From Pantoea brenneri (GTDB lineage: Bacteria > Pseudomonadota > Gammaproteobacteria > Enterobacterales > Enterobacteriaceae), in assembly GCA_002095305.1 (NCBI GenBank), contig MIEI01000038.1, forward strand, positions 1 through 43,587: a stretch of 43,587 bases of DNA, given 5' to 3'. Positions 1 to 9,334 of the stretch are shown here, one piece after another (the first letter of the stretch is position 1; each line of letters opens with the position of its first letter). Made by a program: the position numbers and the translations under genes. Under the pieces are notes generated by a model. That model ran no database searches. It had not been told where the DNA came from and saw only the letters and a program-made list of their open reading frames with translations.

Positions 1-1189
1 GAGCCGAGGGTGCCATTCCCTGCGACGACGCGTGTTCCACCGGCGCGACCGGGGCCGACTGTTGCGTTAACGTCGGCCGGGCAATCGGTTCCGCCACTGC
101 GGCTTTAGGGTGGAAGGCCAGCGCCCGCAGCAGCGTCATCTCAACGCCCATCCGGCGATCTGGCGCAATCGGCAGATCTTTACGGCCCATCAGCAAGGTC
201 TGATAGTAGAGCTGCAGATCGGCTGGCGGCACCACGCGTGCCAGTTCACGCAGCCTGAGCGCGTTACTTTCGTCGTCGTCATTCAGCGAGGCTGGCAACA
301 GCTGCACCATGGCAATCTGGTGCAGTAAGCGCAGCATTTCAACCAGCAGCGCTTCCCACTCCACACCGCGCGATGCGGCCTGACTCAGCAGCGACATCAC
401 CTGCTGACCATCGCCGTCAACCAGCGCTTCCAGCAGGCCGAGCGGCTGTTCGTCATCCAGCGTGCCGAGCATGGCGCTGACCGTGGTGCTGGTCACTGCG
501 CCCTGCCCCATCGCAATCGCCTGGTCGGTCAGACTCAGCGCATCACGCATGCTGCCGTCAGCCGCGCGCGCCAGCAATTGCAGCGCCCGCGTTTCGCTGT
601 CGATGTGCTCCTGCTGCAGAACATGCTCAAGCTGCTGTCGGATCTGATCGACATCCAGCGCTTTGAGATGAAACTGCAGGCAGCGAGACAGGATAGTCAC
701 CGGCAGCTTCTGCGGATCGGTGGTCGCCAGCAGGAATTTAACGTGTGATGGTGGTTCTTCCAGCGTCTTCAACAGCGCATTGAAGCTGTGACGCGACAGC
801 ATGTGCACTTCATCAATCAGATAGACTTTGAAGCGGCCGCGCGCCGGTGCGTACTGCACGTTATCGAGCAGATCGCGGGTGTCTTCGACTTTTGTACGCG
901 ACGCGGCATCGATCTCAATCAGATCGACAAAACGGCCCTGCTCAATCTCCCGGCAATTATCACACTGGCCACATGGCGTGGCGGTGATACCGGTTTCGCA
1001 GTTAAGGCCCTTGGCCAGCAGACGCGCAATGGTGGTTTTCCCTACGCCGCGTGTGCCGGAGAAGAGATAAGCATGGTGGATACGTCCCAGAGACAATCCA
1101 TTCGCCAGCGCCGTCAGAACGTGTTCCTGACCGACAACATCAGCAAAAGCCTGGGGACGCCATTTTCGCGCAAGTACCTGATAGCTCAT
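1..1189 (-). CDS. dnaX: DNA polymerase III subunit tau/gamma, N-terminal part (partial)
   Basis: Clamp-loader ATPase of the DNA polymerase III holoenzyme. The frame is open from the ATG at 1187-1189 to the window edge, giving 396 residues; the C-terminal part lies outside. Visible motifs are Walker A GTRGVGKT (residues 45-52), the zinc-binding cysteines C64, C73, C76 and C79, the Walker B stretch YLIDEVHM (123-130) and an LSRC sensor-1 motif. The start MSYQVLARKWRP is the usual one for the family. The gene lies downstream of apt on the same strand, as in E. coli. The programmed frameshift site that separates gamma from tau in E. coli would lie beyond the window, so it cannot be judged here. 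Identification is secure. Confidence 0.97.
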   Translation of the reverse strand, partial: MSYQVLARKWRPQAFADVVGQEHVLTALANGLSLGRIHHAYLFSGTRGVGKTTIARLLAKGLNCETGITATPCGQCDNCREIEQGRFVDLIEIDAASRTKVEDTRDLLDNVQYAPARGRFKVYLIDEVHMLSRHSFNALLKTLEEPPSHVKFLLATTDPQKLPVTILSRCLQFHLKALDVDQIRQQLEHVLQQEHIDSETRALQLLARAADGSMRDALSLTDQAIAMGQGAVTSTTVSAMLGTLDDEQPLGLLEALVDGDGQQVMSLLSQAASRGVEWEALLVEMLRLLHQIAMVQLLPASLNDDDESNALRLRELARVVPPADLQLYYQTLLMGRKDLPIAPDRRMGVEMTLLRALAFHPKAAVAEPIARPTLTQQSAPVAPVEHASSQGMAPSA

Positions 1190-1346
1190 GTGGATTCGAC
1201 GAAGTTGGATGGAAAAGGTGAGCGCAGACGCTCTGCAACCCCTGTACAGGATTGCAGTAGTCTAACAGCTACGCTTTTGCCTGGCACTCGTTATCTTGAA
1301 CGAGAAGGCGTGACGACCCTGCCGCCTGGCAAGGCCGAAAAATGGC

Positions 1347-1898
1347 TTAATGGCCGGGGAAATTGACCAGGCTGTAGCTCTCAACGCCAAGGGCTTTCAG
1401 GCGCGTTTCACCGGTCAGATCGAACAGGTTGATAATGAACGCGGCATCCCGGACTTCGCCGCCTGCGCGACGAATCAGCTTAACGGTCGCTTCAATGGTG
1501 CCGCCGGTTGCCAGCAGATCGTCCACCACCAGCACCACGTCACCAGGCTGAATCGCATCTTTATGCAGTTCCAGCCGATCGGTGCCGTACTCCAGCTCGT
1601 AAGATTCGCTGTACGTTTCACGCGGCAGCTTGCCTGGCTTACGCACCGGAACAAAACCTACGCCCAGGCCTAACGCCACCGGCGCGCCGAACAGGAAACC
1701 ACGTGCTTCAGTGCCCACCACTTTGGTGATGCCTTTGTCACGGTAGCGCTCCACCAGCAGCGCGATAGCGGCGGCATAGGCTTTAGGATCTTCCAGCAGG
1801 CTGGTGACATCACGGAACAGGATGCCCGGCTTGGGATAATCAGGGATGCTTTTAATGCTGTTTTTAATGAATTCAAGCTGCTGCGCAATGTCGGTCAT
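1347..1898 (-). CDS. apt: Adenine phosphoribosyltransferase
   Basis: Converts adenine and PRPP to AMP in purine salvage, in the cytoplasm. The product has 183 residues, the normal family length. The PRPP-binding loop [11 protein letters not shown] is at residues 124-134. I chose the ATG at 1896-1898 ([10 protein letters not shown]), which matches the known N-terminus; the frame stays open upstream to 1949, but those extra 17 residues look like noise. It is followed after about 157 bp by dnaX on the same strand, the standard enterobacterial arrangement. Confidence 0.97.
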   Translation of the reverse strand: MTDIAQQLEFIKNSIKSIPDYPKPGILFRDVTSLLEDPKAYAAAIALLVERYRDKGITKVVGTEARGFLFGAPVALGLGVGFVPVRKPGKLPRETYSESYELEYGTDRLELHKDAIQPGDVVLVVDDLLATGGTIEATVKLIRRAGGEVRDAAFIINLFDLTGETRLKALGVESYSLVNFPGH

Positions 1899-2042
1899 AA
1901 TGATACGCCTGGTAAAAAATTCTGTTTCGCGCAGCTTCAATAGCGCCAATACCTGGTAAAAGGCTCAGCGGAAGTCAATTCACAAAGGGAAGCCACGCAC
2001 GAAGACGCCCAAATCTAAGCAAATGACCGGATAATTGCAACT

Positions 2043-2432
2043 TTATCGCGGCGGCGGCGGCGCGTCCGCTGTTTCTGCCACCACCGGTATCCGCCACATA
2101 AACAGCAACAGTGCCGCCAGCATCAGCAGCAGCATAATCCGCACCCACCAGAGCGAGACCAGCACGATGGAAATCGCAAAGGTCACCACAATCAGGCAGA
2201 TAGCCCGCCCTTTCGCCCCAGGCGGCATAGCACGATGCTGCTGCCAGTGGCGCAGGTAACGGCCAAACGGCGAGCGCCACAGCAGCCAGTGATGAAAGCG
2301 CGGCGAGGAGCGGGCAAAGCACCAGGCGGCCAATAGCATAAATGGCGTGGTGGGTAATAATGGTAATACAATGCCCAGGGTTCCCAGCACAACTGCCAGC
2401 CAGCCGAGGGTTAATAACACAATGCGTTGCAT
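2043..2432 (-). CDS. ybaN: YbaN family inner membrane protein (DUF454)
   Basis: A 129-residue membrane protein of the DUF454/YbaN family; its biochemical function is not established. The start at 2430-2432 gives MQRIVLLTLGWLAVVLG, the typical family beginning with the first transmembrane helix followed by the PLLPTTPF motif. Two further helices lie near residues 80-112, followed by a proline-rich tail. The open frame continues upstream to 2921, but that stretch runs antisense through priC and was excluded. The gene is divergent from priC with about 57 bp between the starts. Its position between apt and priC is conserved in enterobacteria. Confidence 0.93.
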   Translation of the reverse strand: MQRIVLLTLGWLAVVLGTLGIVLPLLPTTPFMLLAAWCFARSSPRFHHWLLWRSPFGRYLRHWQQHRAMPPGAKGRAICLIVVTFAISIVLVSLWWVRIMLLLMLAALLLFMWRIPVVAETADAPPPPR

Positions 2433-2489
2433 GAATGCCGCCCAACTCTTTCCTGATCCCCTTACGTTAGCACAACTGAGCCTGACGCC

Positions 2490-3020
2490 ATGAGCCTGAT
2501 CACCACACAACAGCGTCTGCAACATCTCCTTATTACGCTGCGTCAGGATATTGCGACCCATCCCGACGGACAGTGCCGGCTTCCCCGCTTCGACAGCCAG
2601 CTGTTTCGCAGCAAAGGCACCCGCCTCGCCGATTATCTGGCGGAGGTGGAACAGAACTTTACCCGGCTGTGCGACAGCGCCGGCGATCCGGACCGCAGCG
2701 CCTGGCTGGCTGAGCGGCTGGTCGATCAAATTGCCGCGCTGCAACGGGAAGCCAGCACGCAGCAGCTGCGCACCCGCCGGGAAAAGCCGCTGAGCAACCC
2801 ACGTGTCTCGAAGTATCAGGAGTATCGTGAATATGAGCGGCGCCTGCTGGCGATGATCGATCAGCGCGAACAGCGGCTGGCGCTGGCGGAAACCCTGGCG
2901 GTTCAGCACCAGCTGAAACACGATCTTGAGACGTTAGAAGGCCGTCTGGCACGCTGCCGGCAGGCGATTCGTTCGGTAGAGTGGGCATTATCGCTGCGCG
3001 GCGACCAGCAAGAGGAATAA
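2490..3020 (+). CDS. priC: Primosomal replication protein PriC
   Basis: Replication-restart protein that helps reload DnaB helicase at stalled forks independently of PriA. The product has 176 residues, about the E. coli length. It is rich in Gln, Arg and Glu, and looks mainly helical with a likely coiled coil in the second half (heptad-like stretch after KYQEYREYERRLLAM). The start MSLITTQQRLQHL is the first reasonable ATG after the divergent ybaN gene. Synteny (ybaN and apt to one side, ybaM and acrR to the other) supports the call. Confidence 0.93.
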   Translation: MSLITTQQRLQHLLITLRQDIATHPDGQCRLPRFDSQLFRSKGTRLADYLAEVEQNFTRLCDSAGDPDRSAWLAERLVDQIAALQREASTQQLRTRREKPLSNPRVSKYQEYREYERRLLAMIDQREQRLALAETLAVQHQLKHDLETLEGRLARCRQAIRSVEWALSLRGDQQEE

Positions 3021-3043
3021 AGCGCAGCGGTAAAAAAGCGCTT

Positions 3044-3050
3044 CTATACT
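3044..3050 (+). promoter_or_regulatory. Possible sigma-S-type extended -10 element
   Basis: The heptamer CTATACT, preceded by T, matches the sigma-S-preferred -10 consensus (KCTATACT). No good -35 lies at the standard distance. It precedes the YeaQ-like gene by about 28 bp, and that protein family is often under general stress control. This is inference from the motif alone. Confidence 0.35.
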
Positions 3051-3077
3051 CGATAGGGTTCGGTACGGAGGAGAATA

Positions 3078-3323
3078 ATGGGTTTATTCATCTGGCTACT
3101 CAGCGGATTGCTGTTAGGGTTGCTTAAGCGCATTGTGATGCCGGGCCGACCCGGCGGCCTGTTCGCGACCCTGACGCTGTCGATGATTGGCGCACTGATT
3201 GGCGGCTATATTGCCAGCTATTTTGAATTGGGTAGCCTGGCGACGCTGCATATGGGCGCTTTAGCTATGGCGATTGCCGGTTCACTATTAATGCTGCTGG
3301 TGGCAGCAAAATTACGTATATAG
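3078..3323 (+). CDS. GlsB/YeaQ/YmgE family stress-associated membrane protein
   Basis: An 81-residue, very hydrophobic protein with three predicted transmembrane helices. It has the family pattern: [16 protein letters not shown] at the N-terminus, an MPGRPGG loop near residues 21-27, a GALIGGYI helix and a final [10 protein letters not shown] helix. These small proteins (transglycosylase-associated family by name) have no firmly established biochemical role. A strong ribosome-binding site (GGAGGAGA) lies upstream. It sits 8 bp before ybaM, so the two are probably cotranscribed. In E. coli priC is directly followed by ybaM, so this gene is an addition relative to that layout. Confidence 0.85.
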   Translation: MGLFIWLLSGLLLGLLKRIVMPGRPGGLFATLTLSMIGALIGGYIASYFELGSLATLHMGALAMAIAGSLLMLLVAAKLRI

Positions 3324-3331
3324 GAGGAGAG

Positions 3332-3487
3332 ATGTCGCTGGAGAATGCCCCGGATGACGTTAAACTGGCGGTCGATTTAATTCAGTTGCTGGAAGAGCAC
3401 CAGCTGCCGGTGGAGACGGTATTATCCGCGCTGGCGATGGTGCAGCGCGATTTCGAAAATAAACGCGATCGTCAGCCGCCGGTTTAG
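3332..3487 (+). CDS. rsmS: YbaM/RsmS small regulatory protein (DUF2496)
   Basis: A short 51-residue gene. The product begins [17 protein letters not shown], which is nearly identical to E. coli YbaM over this stretch; the family is annotated as pleiotropic regulatory protein RsmS from work in soft-rot enterobacteria. The ribosome-binding site AGGAGGAGAG lies directly before the ATG. It starts 8 bp after the YeaQ-like gene. Its stop codon (TAG, 3485-3487) overlaps the stop codon of the convergent acrR gene by 3 bases, a very tight tail-to-tail arrangement. The molecular mechanism of the protein is not known to me. Confidence 0.92.
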   Translation: MSLENAPDDVKLAVDLIQLLEEHQLPVETVLSALAMVQRDFENKRDRQPPV

Positions 3488-4122
3488 GCGCGAGCGGTCA
3501 GGGTCGGGCTAAGACGCAGCATATCGATAAAAGCGTCGACCAGCGCCGGCGCGTCGCCGGCTAAATCAAAGCTTTCGGGCGTAAATAACCAACTTTCCAT
3601 CATGCCGTTAACGTAACCGCGCATAATCAGCGCGGCCTGACGGGTATTAAGGCTGCCGGGAAGCTGTTCCGCTTCGATACACTGACGCAGAATATCTTCA
3701 ATTTTGTCGTAGCATTCGAGCAGTAAGCTTTGCTGGATATTCTTCAGCGACGCCATTTCGCCAACAAATTCGCATTTATGGAAAATGATCTCCATCAGAG
3801 CGCGGCGTTGTGGATCGTTTGCTGTCGCGTCAAAGATATAGACCAACATGGCGCGTAAAACAGAAAGTGGATCGCCCGGGTATTTTGTTTGATACTCAAG
3901 TTCCACGTCATCCAGCCCGGCATCACAACGAAGCCAGATTTCATGCAGAACATCGGCTTTATTTTTGAAATGCCAGTAGATGGCCCCCCGCGTGACGCTG
4001 GCCGCCGAAGCAATATCCGCCAGTGAAGTGGCAGAAACGCCCTGTTGCGAGAACAGGACAATGGCGGCATCAAGAATTTGGTGCCGCGTTTCAAGTGCTT
4101 GCGCTTTGGTTTTTCGTGCCAT
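3484..4122 (-). CDS. acrR: TetR-family repressor of multidrug efflux AcrR
   Basis: Local repressor of the acrAB efflux operon. The product has 212 residues, with an N-terminal TetR helix-turn-helix (about residues 10-57; [20 protein letters not shown] is the core) and a C-terminal ligand-binding domain. The start [17 protein letters not shown] matches the family. The gene is divergent from acrA with a 142-bp intergenic region that contains the AcrR operator, so it should also repress itself. No truncation or frameshift, which are common in resistant isolates, is seen here. The 3' end overlaps ybaM. Confidence 0.97.
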   Translation of the reverse strand: MARKTKAQALETRHQILDAAIVLFSQQGVSATSLADIASAASVTRGAIYWHFKNKADVLHEIWLRCDAGLDDVELEYQTKYPGDPLSVLRAMLVYIFDATANDPQRRALMEIIFHKCEFVGEMASLKNIQQSLLLECYDKIEDILRQCIEAEQLPGSLNTRQAALIMRGYVNGMMESWLFTPESFDLAGDAPALVDAFIDMLRLSPTLTARA

Positions 4123-4151
4123 AAGGGACTTTTTTTACAAACGGGTAAGTT

Positions 4152-4175
4152 TACATACATTTGTGAATGTATGTA
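4152..4175. promoter_or_regulatory. AcrR operator
   Basis: A perfect inverted repeat of two 9-bp arms, TACATACAT and ATGTATGTA, separated by 6 bp (TTGTGA). To my recollection this is identical to the 24-bp AcrR-binding site of E. coli. It lies between the divergent acrR and acrA starts, 30 bp from the acrR start codon, placed to control both directions. Confidence 0.9.
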
Positions 4176-4194
4176 CCATAGCATGACCCGCGAT

Positions 4195-4223
4195 TTGACG
4201 CAGCAATGGGTTCTTCGGATTGT
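4195..4223 (+). promoter_or_regulatory. Possible acrAB sigma-70 promoter
   Basis: TTGACG (4195-4200) is a good -35 element; 17 bp further is GATTGT (4218-4223), a poor -10. Its position just downstream of the AcrR operator is plausible for the acrAB promoter, but the weak -10 leaves doubt. Confidence 0.4.
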
Positions 4224-4264
4224 GATCCATTGATCAATTGATATCGGACACTAGAGGTTTATTT

Positions 4265-5461
4265 ATGAATAAAATCAGAGGATTATCGCCTCTGGCGGCC
4301 GTCCTGATGCTATCAGGCAGCTTTTTGTTAACAGGATGTGATAACAATAAATCCGAACAAGCCGCCCAACAACAGGCGCCAGAAGTGGGCGTAGTCACGT
4401 TAAAAACCGAGCCACTGAAAATTTCCACCGAATTGCCTGGCCGTACCTCTGCATATCGCGTGGCCGAAGTGCGTCCTCAGGTTTCCGGTATCATTCTGAA
4501 GCGTAATTTTATTGAAGGCAGCGATGTCAAAGCGGGTCAGTCGCTTTATCAGATCGATCCTGCTACCTATCAGGCCGCTTATGACAGTGCGAAAGGCGAT
4601 CTGGTGCAGGCAGAAGCTAATGCCCGCATCGCTCAGCTGACCGTTAAACGTTACAAGCCGCTGCTTGGCACCAAATATATCAGTCAGCAGGACTATGACA
4701 CCGCCGTCGCTACGGCCGCGCAGAACGATGCTGCGGTTCAGGTGGCTAAGGCTAACGTCGAAACCGCCCGTATCAATCTGGCTTATACCAAAGTCACCTC
4801 GCCGATCAGTGGTCGCATCGGCAAATCATCGGTCACCGAAGGTGCCCTGGTGCAGAGCGCGCAAACCACCGCGCTGGCCACCGTGCAGCAACTTGACCCG
4901 ATGTACGTTGACGTTACCCAGTCGAGCGAAGATTTCATGCGCTTACGTTCCGAACTGGAATCCGGTCAGCTGAAGCAGAACGACGGTAAAGCCAATGTGA
5001 CGCTGCTGATGCAAAACGGCAGCACTTACTCTCAGCCAGGTACGCTGGAATTCTCTGACGTCACCGTCGATGAAACCACCGGCTCTATCACCCTGCGCGC
5101 TATCTTCCCGAACCCGAACCATGCGCTGTTACCGGGCATGTTCGTGCGTGCGCGTCTGGATGAAGGCACCAACCCTAATGCGCTGCTGGTTCCGCAACAG
5201 GCGGTAACCCGTACCCCAACCGGTCAGGCGACCGTGATGGTGGTCGGTGCAGACAATAAAGTGGAAGCGCGTACCGTTACGGCCGCACAAGCGATTGGCG
5301 ATAAGTGGTTAGTGACCGACGGCGTGAAAGCGGGTGAACGTGTGATCAGTACTGGTCTGCAACGTGCTAAACCTGGCGCGCAGGTCACCCCACAAGAAGT
5401 CTCAGACGATGCTAAAGCTGCACCCGATTCAAAGTCGCCATCTGATAAGTCATCGTCATAA
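4265..5461 (+). CDS. acrA: Multidrug efflux periplasmic adaptor AcrA
   Basis: Membrane-fusion protein linking the AcrB pump to the TolC outer-membrane channel. The product has 398 residues. I chose the ATG at 4265 (MNKIRGLSPLAAVL), which gives a lipoprotein signal peptide ending in the lipobox LTGC with C25 as the acylated cysteine; an upstream in-frame ATG at 4238 would spoil this. The hairpin and lipoyl segments follow (PQVSGIILKRNFIEGSDVKAG and SPISGRIGKSSVTEGALV). It is followed after 16 bp by acrB, and the two form an operon. Confidence 0.97.
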   Translation: MNKIRGLSPLAAVLMLSGSFLLTGCDNNKSEQAAQQQAPEVGVVTLKTEPLKISTELPGRTSAYRVAEVRPQVSGIILKRNFIEGSDVKAGQSLYQIDPATYQAAYDSAKGDLVQAEANARIAQLTVKRYKPLLGTKYISQQDYDTAVATAAQNDAAVQVAKANVETARINLAYTKVTSPISGRIGKSSVTEGALVQSAQTTALATVQQLDPMYVDVTQSSEDFMRLRSELESGQLKQNDGKANVTLLMQNGSTYSQPGTLEFSDVTVDETTGSITLRAIFPNPNHALLPGMFVRARLDEGTNPNALLVPQQAVTRTPTGQATVMVVGADNKVEARTVTAAQAIGDKWLVTDGVKAGERVISTGLQRAKPGAQVTPQEVSDDAKAAPDSKSPSDKSSS

Positions 5462-5477
5462 CAGGAGCCGTTGATTC

Positions 5478-8400
5478 ATGGCTAAGTTCTTTATCGATCG
5501 CCCCATCTTTGCGTGGGTGCTCGCCATCATCATCATGTTGGCTGGTGCGCTATCGATTCTCAAACTTCCGATCGAGCAATATCCCAATGTTGCGCCGCCG
5601 GCGATTGAGATTCAGGCCACCTACCCAGGTGCGGATGCGAAAACACTGCAGGATTCGGTGACCCAGGTCATCGAACAAAACATGAACGGTATCGATGGAC
5701 TGATGTATATGTCCTCGAGCAGTGACTCATCCGGTACGCTGACGCTGACCATTTCGTTTGAGTCAGGTACCGATGCGGATATCGCGCAGGTTCAGGTGCA
5801 GAACAAACTGCAACTGGCGATGCCGCTGCTGCCGCAGGAAGTGCAACAGCAGGGGATTCAGGTTAAAAAATCCTCCAGCAGCTTCCTGATGGTCGCCGGC
5901 TTCATCAGTGACGATGACAACATGACTCAGAATGATATTTCTGACTTTGTTTCATCTAACATCAAAGACCCGCTGAGCCGTACGCCTGGCGTCGGTGATA
6001 CTCAGGTGTTTGGTGCGCAGTATGCGATGCGTATCTGGATGGATCCGCACAAGCTGAATAACTACAACCTGACGCCGGTTGACGTCATCAGCGCGCTGAA
6101 TACTCAGAACGCCCAGGTTGCTGCCGGTCAGTTAGGCGGTACGCCGCCGGTGCCGGGCCAGCAGCTGAACGCCTCAATCATTGCGCAGACCCGTCTGACC
6201 TCTACCGATGAGTTCGGCAAAATCCTGCTCAAAGTGAATGAGGATGGCTCGCAGGTGCGTCTGCGTGACGTGGCGAAAATTGAACTCGGTGCTGAAAACT
6301 ACGAGATCATCGCCCGTTATAACGGCAAACCGGCCTCCGGTATCGGTATTAAACTGGCTACCGGCGCCAATGCGCTGGATACCGCAAATGCGGTGAAAGC
6401 GGAGCTGGGAAAACTGCAGTCCTCCTTCCCGGCTGGCCTGAAAGTGGTTTATCCGTACGACACCACGCCATTCGTTAAGATCTCTATCTTCGAAGTGGTG
6501 AAAACGCTGTTAGAAGCGATCGTGCTGGTGTTCCTGGTGATGTATCTGTTCCTGCAGAACTTCCGCGCCACGCTGATCCCAACGATTGCCGTGCCGGTGG
6601 TACTGTTAGGGACCTTTGCGGTTATCAGCGCCTTTGGTTATTCGATCAACACCCTGACGATGTTCGGGATGGTGCTGGCCATCGGTCTGTTGGTGGATGA
6701 CGCCATCGTGGTGGTCGAGAACGTTGAGCGTGTGATGGCGGAAGAGGGATTACCGCCAAAAGAAGCGACCCGACGTTCGATGGAGCAGATTCAGGGTGCG
6801 CTGGTTGGTATCGCCCTGGTGCTGTCGGCGGTATTTATCCCGATGGCCTTCTTTGGCGGATCGACCGGGGTTATCTATCGTCAGTTCTCCATCACTATCG
6901 TTTCGGCGATGGCGCTGTCAGTACTGGTGGCGTTGATCCTGACGCCAGCACTCTGTGCCACCCTGCTGAAGCCGGTGAAAAAAGGCGATCACGGTAAAAC
7001 CACCGGTTTCTTCGGCTGGTTTAACCGTCTGTTCGACAAGAGCACCAACCATTACGTCGACAGCGTTGGCCACATCATTCGCAGCACTGGCCGTTATCTG
7101 GTGATCTATCTGGTCATTGTGGTCGGCATGGCATTTCTGTTCCTGCGTTTACCTTCTTCATTCTTACCTGAAGAGGACCAGGGCCTGCTGCTGGCACAGG
7201 CGCAGTTGCCTGCTGGCGCGACCCAGGAACGTACTCAGAAAGTGCTGGACCAGGTTACCGACTACTTCCTGACCAAAGAGAAGGACTCGGTTAAGTCGGT
7301 GTTCACCGTTAACGGCTTTGGCTTTGCCGGTCGTGGACAGAACACCGGTATCGCCTTCGTCAGCCTGAAGCCGTGGGATGAACGTAGCAGTAGCGACCTG
7401 AAGGTACCGGCGATTGCGGGCCGTGCCATGCAGGCGCTGGGCGCGATCAAAGATGCGATGGTGATTCCATTTAACCTGCCAGCGATTATCGAACTGGGTA
7501 ATGCCACCGGCTTCGACTTTGAACTGATCGATCAGGCTAACCTGGGTCACGAAAAGTTAACCCAGGCACGTAATCAGCTGTTCGGCATGATTGCTCAGCA
7601 TCCGGATACTCTGGTAGGCGTCCGTCCGAACGGATTGGAAGATACGCCGCAGTACAAGCTGATTGTCGATCAGGAGAAAGCACAGGCGCTGGGGGTATCG
7701 TTAAGCGATATCAATACCACGCTGGCGGCCTCGTGGGGCGGCTCTTACGTCAACGACTTCATCGACCGCGGTCGTGTGAAGAAGGTGTACGTTATGGGTC
7801 AGGCAGACTCGCGTATGCTGCCGGACGACATTGGTAAATGGTATGTCCGCAACGGCAGCGGAACCATGGTGCCCTTCTCGGCCTTCTCGTCCGCGAAATG
7901 GCAGTACGGTTCACCGCGTCTTGAGCGTTACAACGGTCTGCCGGCGATGGAGATCCTCGGACAGGCTGCGCCTGGTAAGAGCTCCGGTGCGGCAATGGAT
8001 CTGATGGAAGAGCTGGCGTCGAAACTGCCTGCCGGTATCGGTTATGACTGGACCGGGATGTCTTATCAGGAACGTCTGTCAGGCAACCAGGCGCCGGCGC
8101 TGTACGCAATCTCGCTGATTGTGGTCTTCCTCTGTCTCGCCGCGTTGTATGAGAGCTGGTCGATTCCGTTCTCCGTGATGCTGGTGGTACCGCTCGGGGT
8201 AGTCGGTGCGCTGATCTTCACCACGCTGCGTGGTTTAAGTAACGACGTCTACTTCGTGGTGGGGTTACTGACAACCATTGGCCTCTCGGCGAAGAACGCC
8301 ATTCTGATCGTCGAATTTGCTAAAGATTTGATGGAAAAAGAGGGCAAAGGGCTGGTTGAAGCGACGCTGGAAGCCTGTCGTATGCGTTTGCGTCCTATCC

Positions 8401-8633
8401 TGATGACGTCACTGGCGTTCATTCTCGGGGTACTGCCGCTGGCGATCAGTACCGGTGCCGGTTCTGGTGCGCAGAACGCCGTTGGTACCGGCGTAATGGG
8501 CGGTATGGTTACCGCAACCGCGCTGGCTATCTTCTTCGTTCCGGTGTTCTTCGTGGTGGTGCGTCGCCGCTTCGGTAAGAACAAAGCGGAGATCGAAAAA
8601 GGTCATCCGGTTGAACACAACCAGACTCACTAA
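5478..8633 (+). CDS. acrB: Multidrug efflux RND transporter AcrB
   Basis: Proton-driven inner-membrane pump of the AcrAB-TolC tripartite system. It has 1051 residues against 1049 in E. coli. It shows the usual RND start [17 protein letters not shown], twelve transmembrane segments in two repeats, and the proton-relay aspartates D407 and D408 in [13 protein letters not shown]. The second-half TM10 motif ([16 protein letters not shown]) carries the conserved relay lysine. The ribosome-binding site CAGGAG precedes the ATG. A strong terminator follows 18 bp after the stop, so the operon probably ends here. Confidence 0.98.
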   Translation: MAKFFIDRPIFAWVLAIIIMLAGALSILKLPIEQYPNVAPPAIEIQATYPGADAKTLQDSVTQVIEQNMNGIDGLMYMSSSSDSSGTLTLTISFESGTDADIAQVQVQNKLQLAMPLLPQEVQQQGIQVKKSSSSFLMVAGFISDDDNMTQNDISDFVSSNIKDPLSRTPGVGDTQVFGAQYAMRIWMDPHKLNNYNLTPVDVISALNTQNAQVAAGQLGGTPPVPGQQLNASIIAQTRLTSTDEFGKILLKVNEDGSQVRLRDVAKIELGAENYEIIARYNGKPASGIGIKLATGANALDTANAVKAELGKLQSSFPAGLKVVYPYDTTPFVKISIFEVVKTLLEAIVLVFLVMYLFLQNFRATLIPTIAVPVVLLGTFAVISAFGYSINTLTMFGMVLAIGLLVDDAIVVVENVERVMAEEGLPPKEATRRSMEQIQGALVGIALVLSAVFIPMAFFGGSTGVIYRQFSITIVSAMALSVLVALILTPALCATLLKPVKKGDHGKTTGFFGWFNRLFDKSTNHYVDSVGHIIRSTGRYLVIYLVIVVGMAFLFLRLPSSFLPEEDQGLLLAQAQLPAGATQERTQKVLDQVTDYFLTKEKDSVKSVFTVNGFGFAGRGQNTGIAFVSLKPWDERSSSDLKVPAIAGRAMQALGAIKDAMVIPFNLPAIIELGNATGFDFELIDQANLGHEKLTQARNQLFGMIAQHPDTLVGVRPNGLEDTPQYKLIVDQEKAQALGVSLSDINTTLAASWGGSYVNDFIDRGRVKKVYVMGQADSRMLPDDIGKWYVRNGSGTMVPFSAFSSAKWQYGSPRLERYNGLPAMEILGQAAPGKSSGAAMDLMEELASKLPAGIGYDWTGMSYQERLSGNQAPALYAISLIVVFLCLAALYESWSIPFSVMLVVPLGVVGALIFTTLRGLSNDVYFVVGLLTTIGLSAKNAILIVEFAKDLMEKEGKGLVEATLEACRMRLRPILMTSLAFILGVLPLAISTGAGSGAQNAVGTGVMGGMVTATALAIFFVPVFFVVVRRRFGKNKAEIEKGHPVEHNQTH

Positions 8634-8650
8634 GATCTGACTGACAGTAT

Positions 8651-8677
8651 AAAAGGCCGCGCAAGCGGCCTTTTTTT
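8651..8677 (+). terminator. Rho-independent terminator after acrAB
   Basis: Perfect 10-bp stem AAAAGGCCGC (8651-8660) and GCGGCCTTTT (8665-8674) with a GCAA tetraloop and a continuing T run. It lies 18 bp after the acrB stop. Confidence 0.95.
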
Positions 8678-8727
8678 ATGGCGGCTGTCGCTGCTCGCTG
8701 GCGGGCGCGATGATGCTGCTGTTCTTT

Positions 8728-8927
8728 ACTGACGGCCACGCTGGTCTTTCTGCTGCCTGCTGTCGTTCCTTCACTGACGGATTGCGCTGGTCTTTCTGCT
8801 GCCTGCTGTCGTTTCCTCACTGACGGGTTGCGCTGGTCTTTCTGCTCTCTTCCGCCGTTCCCTTACTGACGGATCGCGCTGGTCTTTCTGCTGCCTGCTG
8901 TCGTTTCCTCACTGACGGGTTGCGCTG
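8728..8927. repeat. 46-bp tandem repeat array, about 4.4 copies
   Basis: The anchor ACTGACGG begins at 8728, 8773, 8819, 8865 and 8911, giving periods of 45, 46, 46 and 46 bp. A unit runs ACTGACGG, then a variable 3-4 bp, then CGCTGGTCTTTCTGCTG, then CCTGCTGTCGTTTCCTC. Units starting at 8773 and 8865 differ at only one position, and the third unit is the most diverged; the fifth is truncated after 17 bp. Segments 8773-8835 and 8865-8927 are near-identical 63-bp copies 92 bp apart, suggesting a two-unit duplication. The period is not a multiple of 3 and no coding frame runs through it. The rest of 8679-9000 holds no gene that I can support. Confidence 0.9.
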
Positions 8928-9003
8928 ACTCTGCCAGGCGTATGACTGCCAGCGCTGCGCTGCGCTCCCCTGCCCTCACTTTTAGCTCCGCTCTTCCCGG
9001 TGG

Positions 9004-9032
9004 TTGCAATCTCAACAGAGCCGGCGCATAAT
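9004..9032 (+). promoter_or_regulatory. Probable sigma-70 promoter of rpmE2-rpmJ2
   Basis: TTGCAA (9004-9009) and CATAAT (9027-9032) are spaced by 17 bp. The predicted transcription start falls inside the adjacent Zur-type box, as expected for a repressed promoter. Confidence 0.6.
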
Positions 9033-9053
9033 ATTGTTATATTATAACATTAC
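9031..9053. promoter_or_regulatory. Zur-type operator upstream of rpmE2
   Basis: The core TGTTATATTATAACA (9035-9049) is a perfect 7-1-7 palindrome and fits the enterobacterial Zur consensus core TGTTATANTATAACA. Over the full 23-bp consensus about 18 of 22 defined positions agree. It lies 16 bp before the rpmE2 start codon. Zur binding is inferred from the motif and from the zinc-linked genes on both sides. Confidence 0.85.
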
Positions 9054-9068
9054 AAAAGAGGCATTATT

Positions 9069-9323
9069 ATGAAAACCGCTATTCATCCTGAGTATCGCCA
9101 CGTGGTGTTTCACGACACTTCGGCTGACGTCTGGTTCAAAATCGGTTCGACTATCCGCACCGACCGTACCGTGGAATTCGAAGGCGAAACCCTGCCTTAC
9201 GTGACGCTTGATGTCTCGTCAGCCTCGCACGTGTTTTATACCGGTAAACAGAAAGATTTCGCCAAAGAGGGCAGCACCGCACGCTTTAACCAGCGTTTTG
9301 GTCGCTTCCTGGGTCATAAGTAA
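9069..9323 (+). CDS. rpmE2: Zinc-independent 50S ribosomal protein L31 type B
   Basis: Alternative L31 (YkgM type) of 84 residues. The sequence starts [16 protein letters not shown] and contains no cysteine at all, whereas the zinc-binding L31 carries a Cys cluster. Type B proteins replace the zinc form on the ribosome when zinc is scarce, freeing zinc. The Zur-type box directly upstream agrees with this. The ATG is preceded by an AAAAGAGG ribosome-binding site. It is followed 11 bp later by rpmJ2, and both are probably in one transcript. Confidence 0.96.
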   Translation: MKTAIHPEYRHVVFHDTSADVWFKIGSTIRTDRTVEFEGETLPYVTLDVSSASHVFYTGKQKDFAKEGSTARFNQRFGRFLGHK

Positions 9324-9334
9324 GGGAGAGGACG

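Noticed and set aside
1..1189. dnaX programmed frameshift (gamma/tau)
   Set aside because: The expected A-rich slippery site would lie outside the window.
2433..2921. N-terminal extension of ybaN
   Set aside because: It runs antisense through priC; the family begins at the internal Met at 2432.
4176..4264. MarA/SoxS/Rob box in front of acrAB
   Set aside because: Known in E. coli, but no convincing match to the consensus was visible here by eye.
8710..8823. Short ORF of 37 codons through the 46-bp repeat
   Set aside because: The repeat period is not a multiple of three, codon content is repetitive, and no ribosome-binding site is seen.
8728..8927. CRISPR array
   Set aside because: The units abut as tandem repeats without unique spacers, and no cas genes are present.
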